A stretch of DNA of 64,000 bases from assembly GCF_964355755.1 (NCBI RefSeq), contig NC_092677.1, forward strand, positions 21,796,101 to 21,860,100. Direction: 5' to 3'. Below the pieces are notes generated by a model. It worked only from the letters and a program-made list of their open reading frames with translations. It did no database searches and was not told the DNA's origin. The position numbers and the translations under genes are program-made. Position 1 is the stretch's first letter. The number at the start of each line of letters is the position of its first letter. Shown piece after piece: positions 37,301 to 48,344 of the stretch. Origin of the DNA: Antedon mediterranea. Lineage: Eukaryota > Echinodermata > Crinoidea > Comatulida > Antedonidae.

Positions 37301-40300
37301 ATTATTAATGAAAACATACGAGTCACTTTCTACAGTAGCTCAGGAAATTTATAAATTTATTGATTTTTATTAGATATTTGTCTGTTTCTGCTGCATAACG
37401 CAAATTAACTGTTTATTTTAAAATAGGTTTCTGCTCAATTTGTGCTCCGGTTAAATCAGTGGGTAGTTGTTGACAAAAATCGTTGGAATGAAAAAGTGCA
37501 ATTGGTCCTGACGGGTAATTCAAACATTACCGCCGTGTACTTGACTCAGTCATTAGCCATTAGCTGTCAATCAAATAACCGTTATTTTGTGTTGCAGCTA
37601 AAAGGTGCCCAGCGATAACTGGTTAAATGGTGTTGTAACACCGAATTGAATGGGTGTTTCTTTTTGTGCTGCCTTTTAACTGGTTACCACAAATTTGTCC
37701 TGTTTCTGCTCACAAGAAAATGTAGTTAATTTATTAACACCCATTTTAACTGGTTATTTTTATGCAGCAGAAACAGGCCCTTAAATGAGTAATGCTGTAT
37801 TTATTAGTTGTGATCATTTATGTGATTGAAACCAAACATAATCATTGTTATAAAGCAAGTTTATCTGCTTCTTTTTCCATCAGGAATTCTGAAAATGTTG
37901 ATTATTTTTGGAAGAATTGGAACATTCCAGTCCACAGGTGGGCCAAAAGGTAAGCTGGAGCTAGAACACATACATGCTGCCGTGTTGAATGTCAACCTAG
38001 GCTAAACTGTTCCCACTAGTGCCATTTGAATAATCCTTCACTATTGAAATTAAATTATTGGTTATCCGCACTTGCTGGATAACCCCTTGTTTTCAGAATC
38101 TTTTTTTTTTCTATCTTATTAGTTATCTGCTTAGTATCGGATAACTCCTTATATTTCGGTATCTTTTATTCATCAAAAAGTATATACATAAAACAATTCA
38201 TGGCAGTATAAACTGAATTGCGAACTGAGTAGTTAAATACATTATACTCCTTGTAACTTTCCTGTTTCATCATCTTTTTTTTCTGTATTTTACTTCTTTC
38301 CTGCCTTTCCTAGTCATTTTAAACAAGATTGACATCATTTCAAATTAAAATGACGTCATACGTATACGTTGATTTAGACCATTTACATGCGTTTTAGTTG
38401 CAAAAGTTATAAAATATTGTCAAAATTATGCCTATTTTGAATCTATTATAGCTCCTCAGGATCAATGGTTACCCCCAATTTTTTACTTAATATGTAAGCA
38501 GATATGTTGTAGATATTAATTCATGCATAATTTTTTCCTCACGAATGTTGTGACGTCATCGTATGGCCACACAAATGTAAAATATATGATTTTTGTCTCT
38601 TTTGTTATTGCTCATCACATTCAATGGAGCGCATATCGCTTATACATACCGGTATTCCATTTCCCTCGAGATTTTAATATTGTCTGTCAATCAAGTATTT
38701 TTCGCATGAATTAAAAATATATTAATTTTTATGAAGTCATCATGCCTAAAAATGTTAATTATGTGGGTCAATAATTTAATCTTTACAGTAAATTTTAATC
38801 TGTTATAGCTCGTAAGAATAAAATGTGATCATCACGATTAAAACGTTTTCTGGAAGCTATTGGATTGTAGATATGAAATCATGTGAACATTTTGCCAATC
38901 GGATGTTGTGACATCATCATATGGCCAGTTAAATAAAAAAAGTTGTATTTTCATCAAATCTAGTTTTCTTATTCTTTCTGTCAACAAATTTTGTCCGCGG
39001 TTTATCTCTAATACTTGTCAACATAAGATTATATAACTTTGTCAGAGGATTGACCTCTAACTTCGTTATATCACATTAGAGTCACACAGCGGAAGTTAAG
39101 CTCAATTTTATGAAATTTTATGATTGATCATAAATTCTGAACAAAAAGTTATTTTCAATGAAACTTTACAAAAGTGTATTTCAATGGAGCAAATTTTGAA
39201 ATGATAAAAATAGCGTGCTACGCAAAAAATTACACGTATTTGAAATTTTAAAATTAATTTTTAATCAATTTCGTGTACATTTCAGGTATTTGAGCATTTC
39301 AAAATTGTCTACATTTTTTGCGTTTTGCAAAGCGTAGACAAATGGTTTTTGCAATTGATTTTTGTTTTTCATACCGTCTGTAGTAGATTTCATTCATTTT
39401 GATGAACTTTAAATGCAAAATAACAACGCACATTAAACTTTAATAATCGTGTGATCGACCCATGTGATTAAAACTTATTATGGAAGTTGTTGAATTGTAG
39501 ATATGATTTCGTATACAAATTTTGTCTATCTGATGTCATGACGTCATCATATGGCCAGTTGAATTTTAAGAAATCAGATTTTCATCTCTTTCGTAAAAAA
39601 GCTCATCGTGTTTAAAAGAGAGCACATCTCACTTTTACGTGCCCAAAATCCTTCAAATTTTCATTAATGTAATTATTTAGATAATTATCTTCTAAAATAG
39701 TTTTCTTTATAATGTCAATTTGATGACGTCATCGTGTTAATAATTAGATTTAAAAGATGGTTAATTTCATCTATGCTACACTGAACATATACAGTGTTCT
39801 GTAAATACTGTAATATGCTGTATGGCACGAAATAGGTACAATTGAGCACTGTAAACATATTTAATTCATGTCATATGATGGCATAATAATTGTAGACGTT
39901 CATATACGTATGTGCATGTTGCATTTCCACGGATAACACGAACTCTGAACTGAAAGTTCAAATCTAGTTCAACTTGAAATTTTCTATGCTATATAGTTTT
40001 ACATGTTTTGAAGACCATTTTAAGTGATCAATGTCCGAACTGTCCTGGACTTCTTAAGTTGCCCCAGACTCCATCCAGGTTTGCATCTATCACAGTACTT
40101 TATATTCTTTTGTTTGCTTACATTTATATGATATTAAGGAGATTTAAAACCAGACATGCCTCTGTTGTATAAATCCTATTGGAGTCTAATTATCTTTATA
40201 AACTTGTTATTAATAAGAATAATATGAATTTCCCCTCAGACATCTCTATGCACCACTGAGAAGAAAAGGATACTCATCAATTCAAGCAGCTATTGCTGTT

Positions 40301-41509
40301 TTTCTGTTATCAGCAATATTCCATGAGGTCAAGTCACAAATTATTTTAAACTCTACTTTTATCTGTCATTTTAACCCAAAATTCTCTCAGGAATTTAGGC
40401 CTTTGTTAGATGCACAATCCAAGATACTGTACATTTTGAAAATTAAAAAACATTTCCCCAAAACAACATCTTATTTCAGAATCATATATAAATTATCTTG
40501 TCAGCCTGTATTGTTCTAATGATAATCCTTTTATGGATAGACCATCATAAGATATATTTTAAACAAAACTGCTACAGCTCTGTAGCAGGTTTGTCAAACA
40601 TGTCACCAAAATATGGATAGAACATAGACTACATTATTAAAATAATTATTAATTACGTTACTTGGTATTTGATATGCCGACAATGCCTGCTTATTACTAT
40701 TAGCTTATGTATAGCATCCTCTATATGAATTTTATTATTATAACGCTCTATTGTTTGGTCATGTTTTATAAATTAACCCTAGAATTTTCTGAAAATTTAA
40801 AATGTGTTTTTTTTTTGTGTATTTTTTTTACAGTACCTCGTAAGTGTTCCATTGCACTTATTTAGGCTATGGGCTTTTGCTGGTATGATGGCACAGGTAA
40901 GATGAGTTTAATCATTTGAGAGAATGAATAAGTTTGGTTGTTTTTCTACTGCTATGTAATACAAATAATTAATGTTTTTGAGATGAATAAGAAGAATCAA
41001 TCTACCTATTCATAAATATTTTTTCCCAATTAAATAAATAAAACATATTCAGTATTAACACATCTCTCCTATTATATTATAAAACAAATAATGAATGTTT
41101 TGTATTGTGAATATTTTCATGCGTAGAAACAAAGTCTTTAATCTTTTTACTTATTCGTAGTTGTTTAGCAATGTTGATGCTATGTTTTTAAGGTACTGTC
41201 CCCATGAAATTCAAATGTTCACTTTGCTATTAGTTTACTTATTTTCTCAAGCTTGGTTTTCAAAATCAAAAGTATAGTATGTAATGTGGATTTTTAAATA
41301 TACCCTGTACCAAACTGTTAAATTTGTGTTTTTTTTTACAGGTACCTATTCAATATTTTACAGCCAGATTCCTGCATGGAGCATATGGCAACTCAGCTGT
41401 ATGGATCTCTCTTATTATAGGTCAGCCTGTTTGTGTATTGATGTACTTCCATGATTATTATGTCATTAACATGATTTCAGCCACAAACAGTACTACATCC
41501 GTGATCTGA
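25310..41509 (+). CDS. DGAT1: Diacylglycerol O-acyltransferase 1 (complete, 16 coding exons)
   Basis: DGAT1 joins acyl-CoA to diacylglycerol to make triacylglycerol in the ER membrane (MBOAT family). Coding exons: 25310-25461, 25693-25780, 26536-26576, 30179-30264, 30459-30511, 31336-31438, 33200-33388, 33705-33767, 34045-34148, 34680-34760, 35786-35830, 36657-36769, 37884-37949, 40240-40327, 40834-40896, 41342-41509. All introns are GT-AG and the phases join to a 500-aa protein (human is 488). Visible landmarks: basic/acidic cytosolic N-terminus (1-55), [16 protein letters not shown] (about 56-71), YGILVDP (95-101), ELNFPRS, the FYRDWWN motif (368-374), and FHEYLVSVP with the presumed catalytic His at 423, equivalent to human His415. 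Exon 7 encodes a long charged loop (KNKRRKRG...EKEDD), longer than I recall in the human protein. The exon 1 donor (GTTAGT at 25462) was chosen because it alone restores frame into LHKPQDS. Confidence 0.97.
28401..29903 (+). mobile_element. Helentron-like element, both ends present, in DGAT1 intron 3
   Basis: The 5' end TTGGTTAACCCCTTGTTATT equals that of 1659-2876 except for a clean loss of the hairpin between two TA-containing half sites. The 3' end is GCGGATAACC, hairpin AACTCGTCA-AAG-TGACGAGTT, CAAAT, then CTAG at 29900-29903. TT lies outside both ends. The interior has three TGACGTCA sites (28923, 29104, 29459) and repeats an internal module (TGTAGATATGAATTCAT...GACGTCATC.TATGGCCA) twice. 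Confidence 0.7.
31738..31840. repeat. GACGACCTCGAATTG minisatellite in DGAT1 intron 6
   Basis: Several units of CGACCTCGAATTGGACGACC and shortened forms. Both strands read through as Arg/Gly/Pro-rich short ORFs, which are artefacts. The remainder of the 1.76-kb intron (31439-33199) shows nothing recognisable. Confidence 0.8.
33593..33648 (+). other. tRNA-like remnant in DGAT1 intron 7
   Basis: A stem TCTGC/GCAGA around a 7-nt loop (ATATCAA), preceded by a box A-like AGTTGTCTTAACGG and followed by GGTTCCGGGTTCAGG, resembles a degraded tRNA or SINE head. The acceptor pairs weakly (GCCC with GGGC). It is not a functional tRNA. Confidence 0.25.
35632..35735. repeat. Small inverted repeat in DGAT1 intron 10
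   Basis: ATATAAGATTTGACA near 35633 is inverted as TGTCAAATCTTATAT near 35720, with a loop of about 70 nt. It could be a miniature foldback element. Confidence 0.6.
35918..36468. mobile_element. MITE with AGATGTATTGTCCCTTTGA termini in DGAT1 intron 11
   Basis: Inverted termini AGATGTATTGTCCCTTTGA (35918-35936) and TCAAGGGACAATACATCT (36451-36468) enclose 551 bp. The body matches 50702-51455 (GAAGTATCATAATAGTTATT, CTTCCAGTCAAAGTTTT, AATCCTAATTAGCATCATGC). Non-coding. Confidence 0.8.
36895..37134 (+). mobile_element. 5'-truncated LINE 3' end in DGAT1 intron 12
   Basis: The final part of a LINE: decayed C-terminal coding sequence, then a 3'UTR block (GAATTGCCCCGTGTGGGATG) and a tail of TTGAA units (37112-37131). 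Severe 5' truncation is typical of target-primed reverse transcription. Confidence 0.5.
37382..37777. mobile_element. 396-bp TIR element in DGAT1 intron 12
   Basis: Perfect 17-bp inverted ends CTGTTTCTGCTGCATAA (37382-37398) and TTATGCAGCAGAAACAG (37761-37777). The GGGCCTGTTTCTGC-type right terminus resembles PIF/Harbinger MITEs. The interior repeats TTAACTGGTTA-like words. Confidence 0.75.
38060..39967 (+). mobile_element. Composite Helentron-like element in DGAT1 intron 13
   Basis: The 5' hairpin GGTTATCCGC...TGGATAACC (38060-38085) is followed by a second, diverged 5'-end hairpin (GTTATCTGC...TCGGATAAC, 38130-38153). An internal CTAG terminus lies near 38959-38962 and runs directly into another 5'-like start, and a final degenerate hairpin precedes CTAG at 39964-39967. 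TGACGTCA lies at 38351, 38551, 39539 and 39724. The structure suggests at least two copies joined head-to-tail. Confidence 0.65.
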
Positions 41510-41528
41510 TCTATTTAATTTGTAAATG

Positions 41529-41534
41529 AATAAA
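41529..41534 (+). terminator. Candidate DGAT1 polyadenylation signal AATAAA
   Basis: An AATAAA hexamer lies 20 bases after the DGAT1 stop codon. It would give a very short 3'UTR. Other AATAAA hexamers follow (for example near 41872 and 43276), so the actual cleavage site is open. Confidence 0.35.
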
Positions 41535-43290
41535 ATATTTCAGGTATAGATTAATAATATAATTTTAATTTGATTAATTATAGCTTTACTTAGATAGTAT
41601 ACAATATTAAAACTTTATTTTAATGATATTTTGTTGGAATTGTTGAAAACAAGAAAATATCTGTAATCTATTATCCAGTCGACATTGAGTTATACACTAG
41701 TTATTTGAAATAAAATACCTAAAAGTATACAAAAATTGTTAAAAACATTGCGTTGTGATAAGTATTAGCATGTATGTATTATGTTCGCAAACTACGATGT
41801 TATAATTTGTGAACCATTTAATTGGTCACTTTTTCCTGTTAATCGTTACCATTTAAAGACTCTAATGGAAATAAATTATATATTATTTTAAGCTTTCTTT
41901 GGTTTTTCCTGGTTCAATTAGTTTTTTTTTAAATTTTTATTTTTGTGTCATTTTATTCATGTTTTGAAACAAATATTGTAAATCAAATCATGTTTCAGTG
42001 ACTATGTTGATGTGTAGCCTTATTACTGTACCCATTTTTCTGTAAAATAATTATTGATTACTTAATCTGGTTAACTCAATGCAACGTGGACTGGAATATA
42101 GGCTTTATTAGTTCACTGGTGCTTTGATTTTAAGGTTGTAGGAATAAATTTTATTTTATTTTTCTTATACTATATTTTGATGTACATTTGATTAAAAACA
42201 TATATTTTTAAAATTGTGCTCATATTGTCGTAAATAGAAATGATTCAATTAAAACCAATTGACTGGATAACAATAACAATTTCTTAGGCCATTTATGCTT
42301 TTACCTAGAAGGAAACTATTTGAAATGTTGCTGCTTCTTCTTCCACCTCTAGCATTTGCCTAGCATTTCAAACAATGTATGTTTCAAATTTAATAATTCA
42401 TTCATATGTTTGTCACTTCTATTATTGTCAAAGTAGTGTCGTAATGATTTTTTGCTCTAATAAATTGTGTATGAAATATATACTTAGAAGTTAATTATGT
42501 ACTGAACAGTATATTTTTATAAAATGATTAATATTTTTAGTGAATACACCATGATTTCAGAAACACAATTAAAACAAATCACTGGTAGCTAATTGTTAAT
42601 TATGTAAGAAAGTTACTTACAATTTAGGAGCCATGGGGCTGACAATGAACAAGGATGAATTGTAACTATAGAAATAGACAGTTACCATCTTCAATGCATA
42701 ATACCTCAAATATATATTCTAATTGACTTGCCTTAATTCAAGTGGCTTTAATAAAATGACATCAATATTGAATAAAAAGATGTTCTTTTTAAAATAATTT
42801 CAATAAATTACTAATTATTTGTAAATGTGTAGTACAGTAAATTAATTAATATAATATCAATGGAATTGTGAACTCCTCTAAGCATGATATCCAAATATCA
42901 GATGTAATGTAGATATATTATAACAATAAAACAACCTTATTTTTCCATAAGATAAAATACATTATTGTTATTTTATAATGTAAGTAGTTATTTCTGGTGT
43001 CTTTTTTGTGTGTTAAAATATATAATGAATTCTTTTCATGCACTTGCATTTTGCAACCAATGAACATAACATTTATAATTTCCAAAAGCTGCATCATAAT
43101 GTGTTAATAGATTTTCACTAAAAGGTTATAACTATAATATGATGTTTCATTTTTTACACCCAATTAGAGCACCAATTTCAAATTAGAATGTATAGAATAA
43201 GAGCTCACTGAATCAATGCAATGCATGTTAACTTAACTGTTAATGTCACTACACCGTTTATAGAATGATTATTTTAATAAAGACAATTTT
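41535..43290. other. AT-rich sequence downstream of DGAT1, no gene
   Basis: Probably includes part of the DGAT1 3'UTR if a distal poly(A) site is used. No repeats with paired ends and no coding signal were seen. Confidence 0.4.
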
Positions 43291-43637
43291 GAAAGAATGG
43301 CTGTAGTTGTTCGTTTTAGACTAAAAACAAAAGGGAGCGGATTCCAGGATGTTGTGAAAGTGACGCAACGGTAGTATCCCTGGCATCTAGGCGAGACGAT
43401 TTTGAAAATATGATACCTCTAGATCTATGGTCGGAAATGGCACTTTGGCGTTATTATAAATGTATTAACAAATTGATATTTTAAACGTGAAAACTGAGGT
43501 ACTAGCCTATTAAATGATGATATTTCCCCCCTATATTTTTTAGTAAAGGCGTCGCCACAGGGCGCTTCGCGCAAGTCAGCGGCGGAAAAGAGTTCTTGTA
43601 TATACGTACAACAGAGCGGTTATGAACAAAGACATTA

Positions 43638-43657
43638 TAGCGCCACGTGGCGCTATA
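43638..43657. repeat. Perfect 20-bp palindrome ATAGCGCCAC/GTGGCGCTAT
   Basis: Centred on CACGTG, with flanks GAACAAAGA... and ...TCTTTGTTTC also loosely inverted, giving a longer hairpin over about 43622-43675. Confidence 0.75.
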
Positions 43658-43806
43658 CGATCTTTGTTTCTGAACCCCCTTGTCACACCATGACCTATTG
43701 ACGGGCCTATTGATTAATTTATGATTATTATGACTATTGCTATAAACTACTTAGGGCATTTTATAAATATCGGGGTTTTAAAGTCGCCGCCATTACAAGT
43801 AAAAGC

Positions 43807-43885
43807 TTCTATGCTTATTCAGTGAATTGGTAGGATAATTTTTTTGGTCCAGATTTATAGGATCCGCCACTGAATAAGCATAGAA
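43807..43885. repeat. 18-bp perfect inverted repeat with 43-nt spacer
   Basis: TTCTATGCTTATTCAGTG (43807-43824) is exactly inverted at 43868-43885. The spacer holds a T-run and GGTCCAGATTTATAGG. Possibly a tiny MITE remnant. Confidence 0.75.
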
Positions 43886-45308
43886 CCTTTTGCATGTCTG
43901 TGCGTTAGATCAAATGGAATACTTAAAATGTTGAAATCTCCGCAGATCATGTATCAAATACAGTAAAGATAATGAACACTTGTAAATAAAGTTAATAGTT
44001 AAAAAAACAAACACAGAACATGAACATGAAAATAAATACTGTGTTTGTTTCTCATCCATATAGCATTTAATGTTCAAATGTTTTGTTTATTTATATATTA
44101 TTTATAATTATTATTATAGGCCTACTAGATAAAAAATATTGTGAAATAAATAGAAAAGGGATAGGCCTATCCTACATGAGTGAAAGTTTCCAATGATAAA
44201 ATCTAAGATGGGTTAAAAAGTAAAATCCAGATCACATGCTAGTAGGCCTAAATGGAAATACTATCAAATCATCCAATACAATACCCAACGCAGGACGGGT
44301 TCTGGCGCACTAGTCTGCGCATGGATTATCGTCATATTTTCGAACAGCCGAACATATACAGGTCAATTGTCGACGACGAAGCGACTAGACGTGGCATCCG
44401 CCGGTACACCAAAACAGTTTTTTCTTCTTTAATTCGTTAAGAATTATAAACTTATCTCTCATGTTGTGTGTAACTGCTGCCACTATTAAATGTATATTTA
44501 TTGGTGACCAACCCTGTAATATTTTCCAACACTAGCCTAACAATAACCTAACTTGCCCAACTTATACTATACCTGTCTGGTGGTCTTTTCATATTATTTC
44601 GTATTAATTCGCGGTGGGTCACACTCAGCAGCATAGAGCAGCAGCAATTTTTTTTTAATATGATGGGTCTATTCCATGAAGTATTTTTTGTTGTATTTAA
44701 AGTAAATATTTCCACATAGAAAATTAGAAAGCCGTTCAGAGAGTGCATACTGTAAAATTCTCCTACATAAAATTTCTCCGGGAATATATAGGCCTATATA
44801 ATATATTTGTTTGTTTCTTAATGCTGTGTGTAATTTCAGTACAACCATGTGTATGCGAAGTTGTTGTAATGGTTTATGTAACCACCCTTTCAACAAACAA
44901 TAGTTTCAATTGACTAACAATATAGAACAGCAACGCCAAACACAAACGGGTGAATTTGAAAAGAAATAGGTTTTTTAAAACTACTCGTATCAAAAAACCT
45001 GTAAATTAAATCAAATTATGTTTTAAAATTACAAATCACAAATTATAACTCTTGCGCTCTGGTACAAAAATGAATTTTTGTTAACAAGTAGTTTTCGAGA
45101 AAATGCAATTTAAGACTTTAGGACTAGACTGCCTCGCCGGTTTTTGAAAATTCTGTCCTATTTTTTAACACTAGCATGTCTGAAATTTATAGGAAAAAGT
45201 GGTCATATTTGGGACCGTGGTCCGGATCCCCTCTAAAATTTAATAGAGTGGTCCTTGACCACATAATATGTATCTGTATTCATTTTGGTAAATATCTTGT
45301 AATTAGAT
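43886..45308. other. Intergenic, no supported feature
   Basis: A 62-codon ORF at 44252-44440 and minus ORFs at 44548-44896 have no recognisable family. The last 300 bp lead into the LINE fragment without readable coding sequence. Confidence 0.3.
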
Positions 45309-45470
45309 CCCGTTGTTCCATCTTACATTCTAAATGGACATGAACTCATGAACGTTAATGACATTACGTTACTTGGTGTGGTAATATCCCATAATTTGTC
45401 ATGGACACATCAGGTAGATAATGTAACTTTGAAATGCAATAGGATGTTAGGTTTTATACGGTCAATTGCC

Positions 45471-45813
45471 ACATTAAAGAGGCATAGTGTTTTTAAAGTG
45501 GGTCATTAACATGTTTTTAAATTGTGCCCAACTTCCGCAAACAAAGGCGTCTTTAATATTGGCCGGTAATGTATTCCACAAACGAATAAATCTGGTTGGG
45601 ATACAATGCTTTCCACTATCAGTTTTGAATGCAAGATGTTTAAAAGTTAGAACATCCAAATGCCTACAATTGATAGTCAACATATTTAAAATAAAACTAT
45701 TCTGTAATTTATATAATATATTTGTAACAAAAATAACGGTAAAATAATCTCGATTTGATTCAGCTGTCATCAAATTCAGTTTAGTTAATCGGTCAGAATA
45801 TGGCTGATCTAAG
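45471..45813 (-). repeat. Left arm of 343-bp LINE inverted duplication
   Basis: Reverse complement of 46117-46459 without any length change. Readings in two different frames on opposite strands are identical between arms, so nucleotide identity is essentially complete. Confidence 0.9.
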
Positions 45814-46116
45814 ATTCGTTGATGAAGGATAAATCGACTTGCCCTTCTTTGAATTTTCTCTATCTTATTAATATGACATTGACGATAAGGATACCAAACA
45901 GGGGAGCAATATTGAATATGGGGAAGAACAAGACATTTATAAAGTTTAAGTAAAACAGATGTAACGGCGACCGGGAATCCACCAAATTTTAGGATTCAGC
46001 CAAGTAGCCTTTTTTGCAATTAAAATCTCATTACACGGAATCTCTTTGTTGTTATACAACACACTTCTCGTAGGCGTGTAGAATATGCGTGTAATAGCGT
46101 GTTGTATAAACGCGCC

Positions 46117-46459
46117 CTTAGATCAGCCATATTCTGACCGATTAACTAAACTGAATTTGATGACAGCTGAATCAAATCGAGATTATTTTACCGTTATTTT
46201 TGTTACAAATATATTATATAAATTACAGAATAGTTTTATTTTAAATATGTTGACTATCAATTGTAGGCATTTGGATGTTCTAACTTTTAAACATCTTGCA
46301 TTCAAAACTGATAGTGGAAAGCATTGTATCCCAACCAGATTTATTCGTTTGTGGAATACATTACCGGCCAATATTAAAGACGCCTTTGTTTGCGGAAGTT
46401 GGGCACAATTTAAAAACATGTTAATGACCCACTTTAAAAACACTATGCCTCTTTAATGT
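46117..46459 (+). repeat. Right arm of 343-bp LINE inverted duplication
   Basis: Forward copy carrying the LINE C-terminus (LDQPYSDRLTKLNL to MPL stop at 46456), continuous with the 3'UTR. The arms are separated by a 303-bp spacer. Confidence 0.9.
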
Positions 46460-46805
46460 ATATTATGGTATTAATATTACATATTTACATTGTTTTATGT
46501 TTTAATGTATGCTTTGAGTGTGGTGTGGCACGCCTTATGGCGACAGTGGTCCTTTGACCTCTTTTGCCACTCCTTGGCACACTCAAAGTTTATGTATTGT
46601 TTTAATGTTGCTAAAATTAATAAAATAAAATAAAATAAATAAAATAATTACTTTTTGAGTAATCCTGCTAACAAACAAACAGACAAACAAACACACGCGA
46701 TCGATTAACATATATCTCCTTGGCGGAGGTAAATATATGATGAATGTTTATATTGAAAAGGACGTTTGATTTTACAATACTGATACGATGCAATATTGCC
46801 ATTAG

Positions 46806-47013
<208 letters not shown>

Positions 47014-47070
47014 GTTTGTTGTATGAGAGAATGTATCTGGTGGGTGAAAATCTGTGATAATACCATACAT

Positions 47071-47142
47071 GGCTCTGTGGTCTAGTGGTATGATACTCGC
47101 CCTGTAAGCGAGAGGTTGCAGGTTCGAATCCAGCCAGAGACA
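47071..47142 (+). tRNA. tRNA-like sequence, unit 1 (Pro-like body, TGT in anticodon position)
   Basis: The body resembles metazoan tRNA-Pro (GGTCTAGTGGTATGAT, CTCGC/GCGAG stem, AGGTT, box B GGTTCGAATCC), but the loop is CCTGTAA. This puts TGT (Thr-type) at 34-36 and C instead of the universal U at 33. The acceptor pairs 6 of 7 (G2-A71) and the T stem 4 of 5 (A51-A63). A TTTTTT run follows at once. More likely a tRNA-derived (SINE-head or pseudo-tRNA) sequence than a translating tRNA. Confidence 0.45.
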
Positions 47143-47437
47143 TTTTTTCATACAACTAAAAAATATGGAACTTTCGCCAATGAGCTATGCTCGACGCGAT
47201 TATGAGATCATGTTCCGAATATGAGCACTGTTTCTATAATTTACAGTATGATTTATATATAATTTACCCAGTGCTACGCAACATCATTGATTTACATATA
47301 CACAATATTATTTAAAAAACCGTTGCGAATTAAAGTTGGAATTTATTCTGACTTGTTAAGCCTCCACTGATTGTGAGGGCGTTTGTTGTATGAGAGAATG
47401 TATCTGGTGGGTGAAAATCTGTGATAATACCATACAT

Positions 47438-47509
47438 GGCTCTGTGGTCTAGTGGTATGATACTCGCCCTGTAAGCGAGAGGTTGCAGGTTCGAATCCAG
47501 CCAGAGACA
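47438..47509 (+). tRNA. tRNA-like sequence, unit 2
   Basis: Identical to unit 1, 367 bp downstream, with the same mismatches and C33. Confidence 0.45.
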
Positions 47510-47804
47510 TTTTTTCATACAACTAAAAAATATGGAACTTTCGCCAATGAGCTATGCTCGACGCGATTATGAGATCATGTTCCGAATATGAGCACTGTTT
47601 CTATAATTTACAGTATGATTTATATATAATTTACACAGTGCTACGCAACATCATTGATTTACATATACACAATATTATTTAAAAAACCGTTGCGAATTAA
47701 AGTTGGAATTTATTCTGACTTGTTAAGCCTCCACTGATTGTGAGGGCGTTTGTTGTATGAGAGAATGTATCTGGTGGGTGAAAATCTGTGATAATACCAT
47801 ACAT

Positions 47805-47876
47805 GGCTCTGTGGTCTAGTGGTATGATACTCGCCCTGTAAGCGAGAGGTTGCAGGTTCGAATCCAGCCAGAGACA
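47805..47876 (+). tRNA. tRNA-like sequence, unit 3
   Basis: Identical to units 1 and 2, a further 367 bp downstream. Confidence 0.45.
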
Positions 47877-47983
47877 TTTTTTCATACAACTAAAAAATAT
47901 GGAACTTTCGCCAATGAGCTATGCTCGACGCGATTATGAGATCATGTTCCGAATATGAGCACTGTTTCTATAATTTACAGTAT

Positions 47984-47984
47984 G

Positions 47985-48036
<52 letters not shown>
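47984..48036. repeat. TA dinucleotide tract closing the tandem array
   Basis: About 50 bp of pure (TA)n, so the tRNA-like array is bounded by TA tracts on both sides. Confidence 0.95.
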
Positions 48037-48040
<4 letters not shown>

Positions 48041-48344
48041 CAGGCAAAGAACATTAATTCTAAACCGCCCGGTGATATACTGAAATTTAATTAATTAATT
48101 TGAAACGATATATATATATAAGCTCGTTGAGCTTGTGCGCTCTTTGTGTTCATAATCAGTGTACCATGTCCCGCATAACTGGCTCAGCCTATATATTATT
48201 GTGCCAGTTCTGCGGTACATTTAATTTCGAAACCTGAGCTGCACAGACGAGATCTAAAAAGATCGAAACAGTACTGTCTGCAGATTGGATATTATTATAT
48301 ATTTGGTCTTACAGAAACACCCATCCCCCCCCCCCTATGGTGGA

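Larger units (their letters stand above)
45309..46650 (+). mobile_element. Rearranged LINE 3' end (reverse transcriptase C-terminus, 3'UTR and tail)
   Basis: 45309-45480 (plus) encodes DPVVPSYILNGHELMN through LLGVVISHNLSWTHQVDNV and LGFIRSIATLK, the thumb-side region of a LINE reverse transcriptase. 45471-46000 (minus) encodes the following part (LKLYKCLVLPHIQYCSPVWY, IEKIQRRASRFILHQ) to the terminal FIRLWNTLPANIKDA...MPL stop. 46117-46456 (plus) repeats the terminal part, followed by a 3'UTR and an AATAAAATAAAATAA-type tail at 46615-46650. The element is 5' truncated and internally inverted; no endonuclease region is present. Confidence 0.85.
47014..47990 (+). repeat. 367-bp tandem repeat, 2.7 copies, each with a tRNA-like unit
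   Basis: The unit starts GTTTGTTGTATGAGAGAATG at 47014, 47381 and 47748 (period exactly 367). Copies differ by almost nothing (CCC/CAC at 47268/47635). Copy 3 stops after CAGTATGATTTATATA and runs into a second (TA)n tract. Each unit has one tRNA-like sequence followed by ATTTTTTCAT. Confidence 0.95.

Noticed and set aside
44252-44440. 62-codon ORF (DYRHIFEQPNIYRSIVDDEA)
   Set aside because: Composition looks protein-like, but no family or exon structure can be supported.
47330-47885. Repeated minus-strand ORF beginning [18 protein letters not shown]
   Set aside because: Antisense translation of the tRNA-like units, a common annotation artefact; it simply recurs with the 367-bp repeat.
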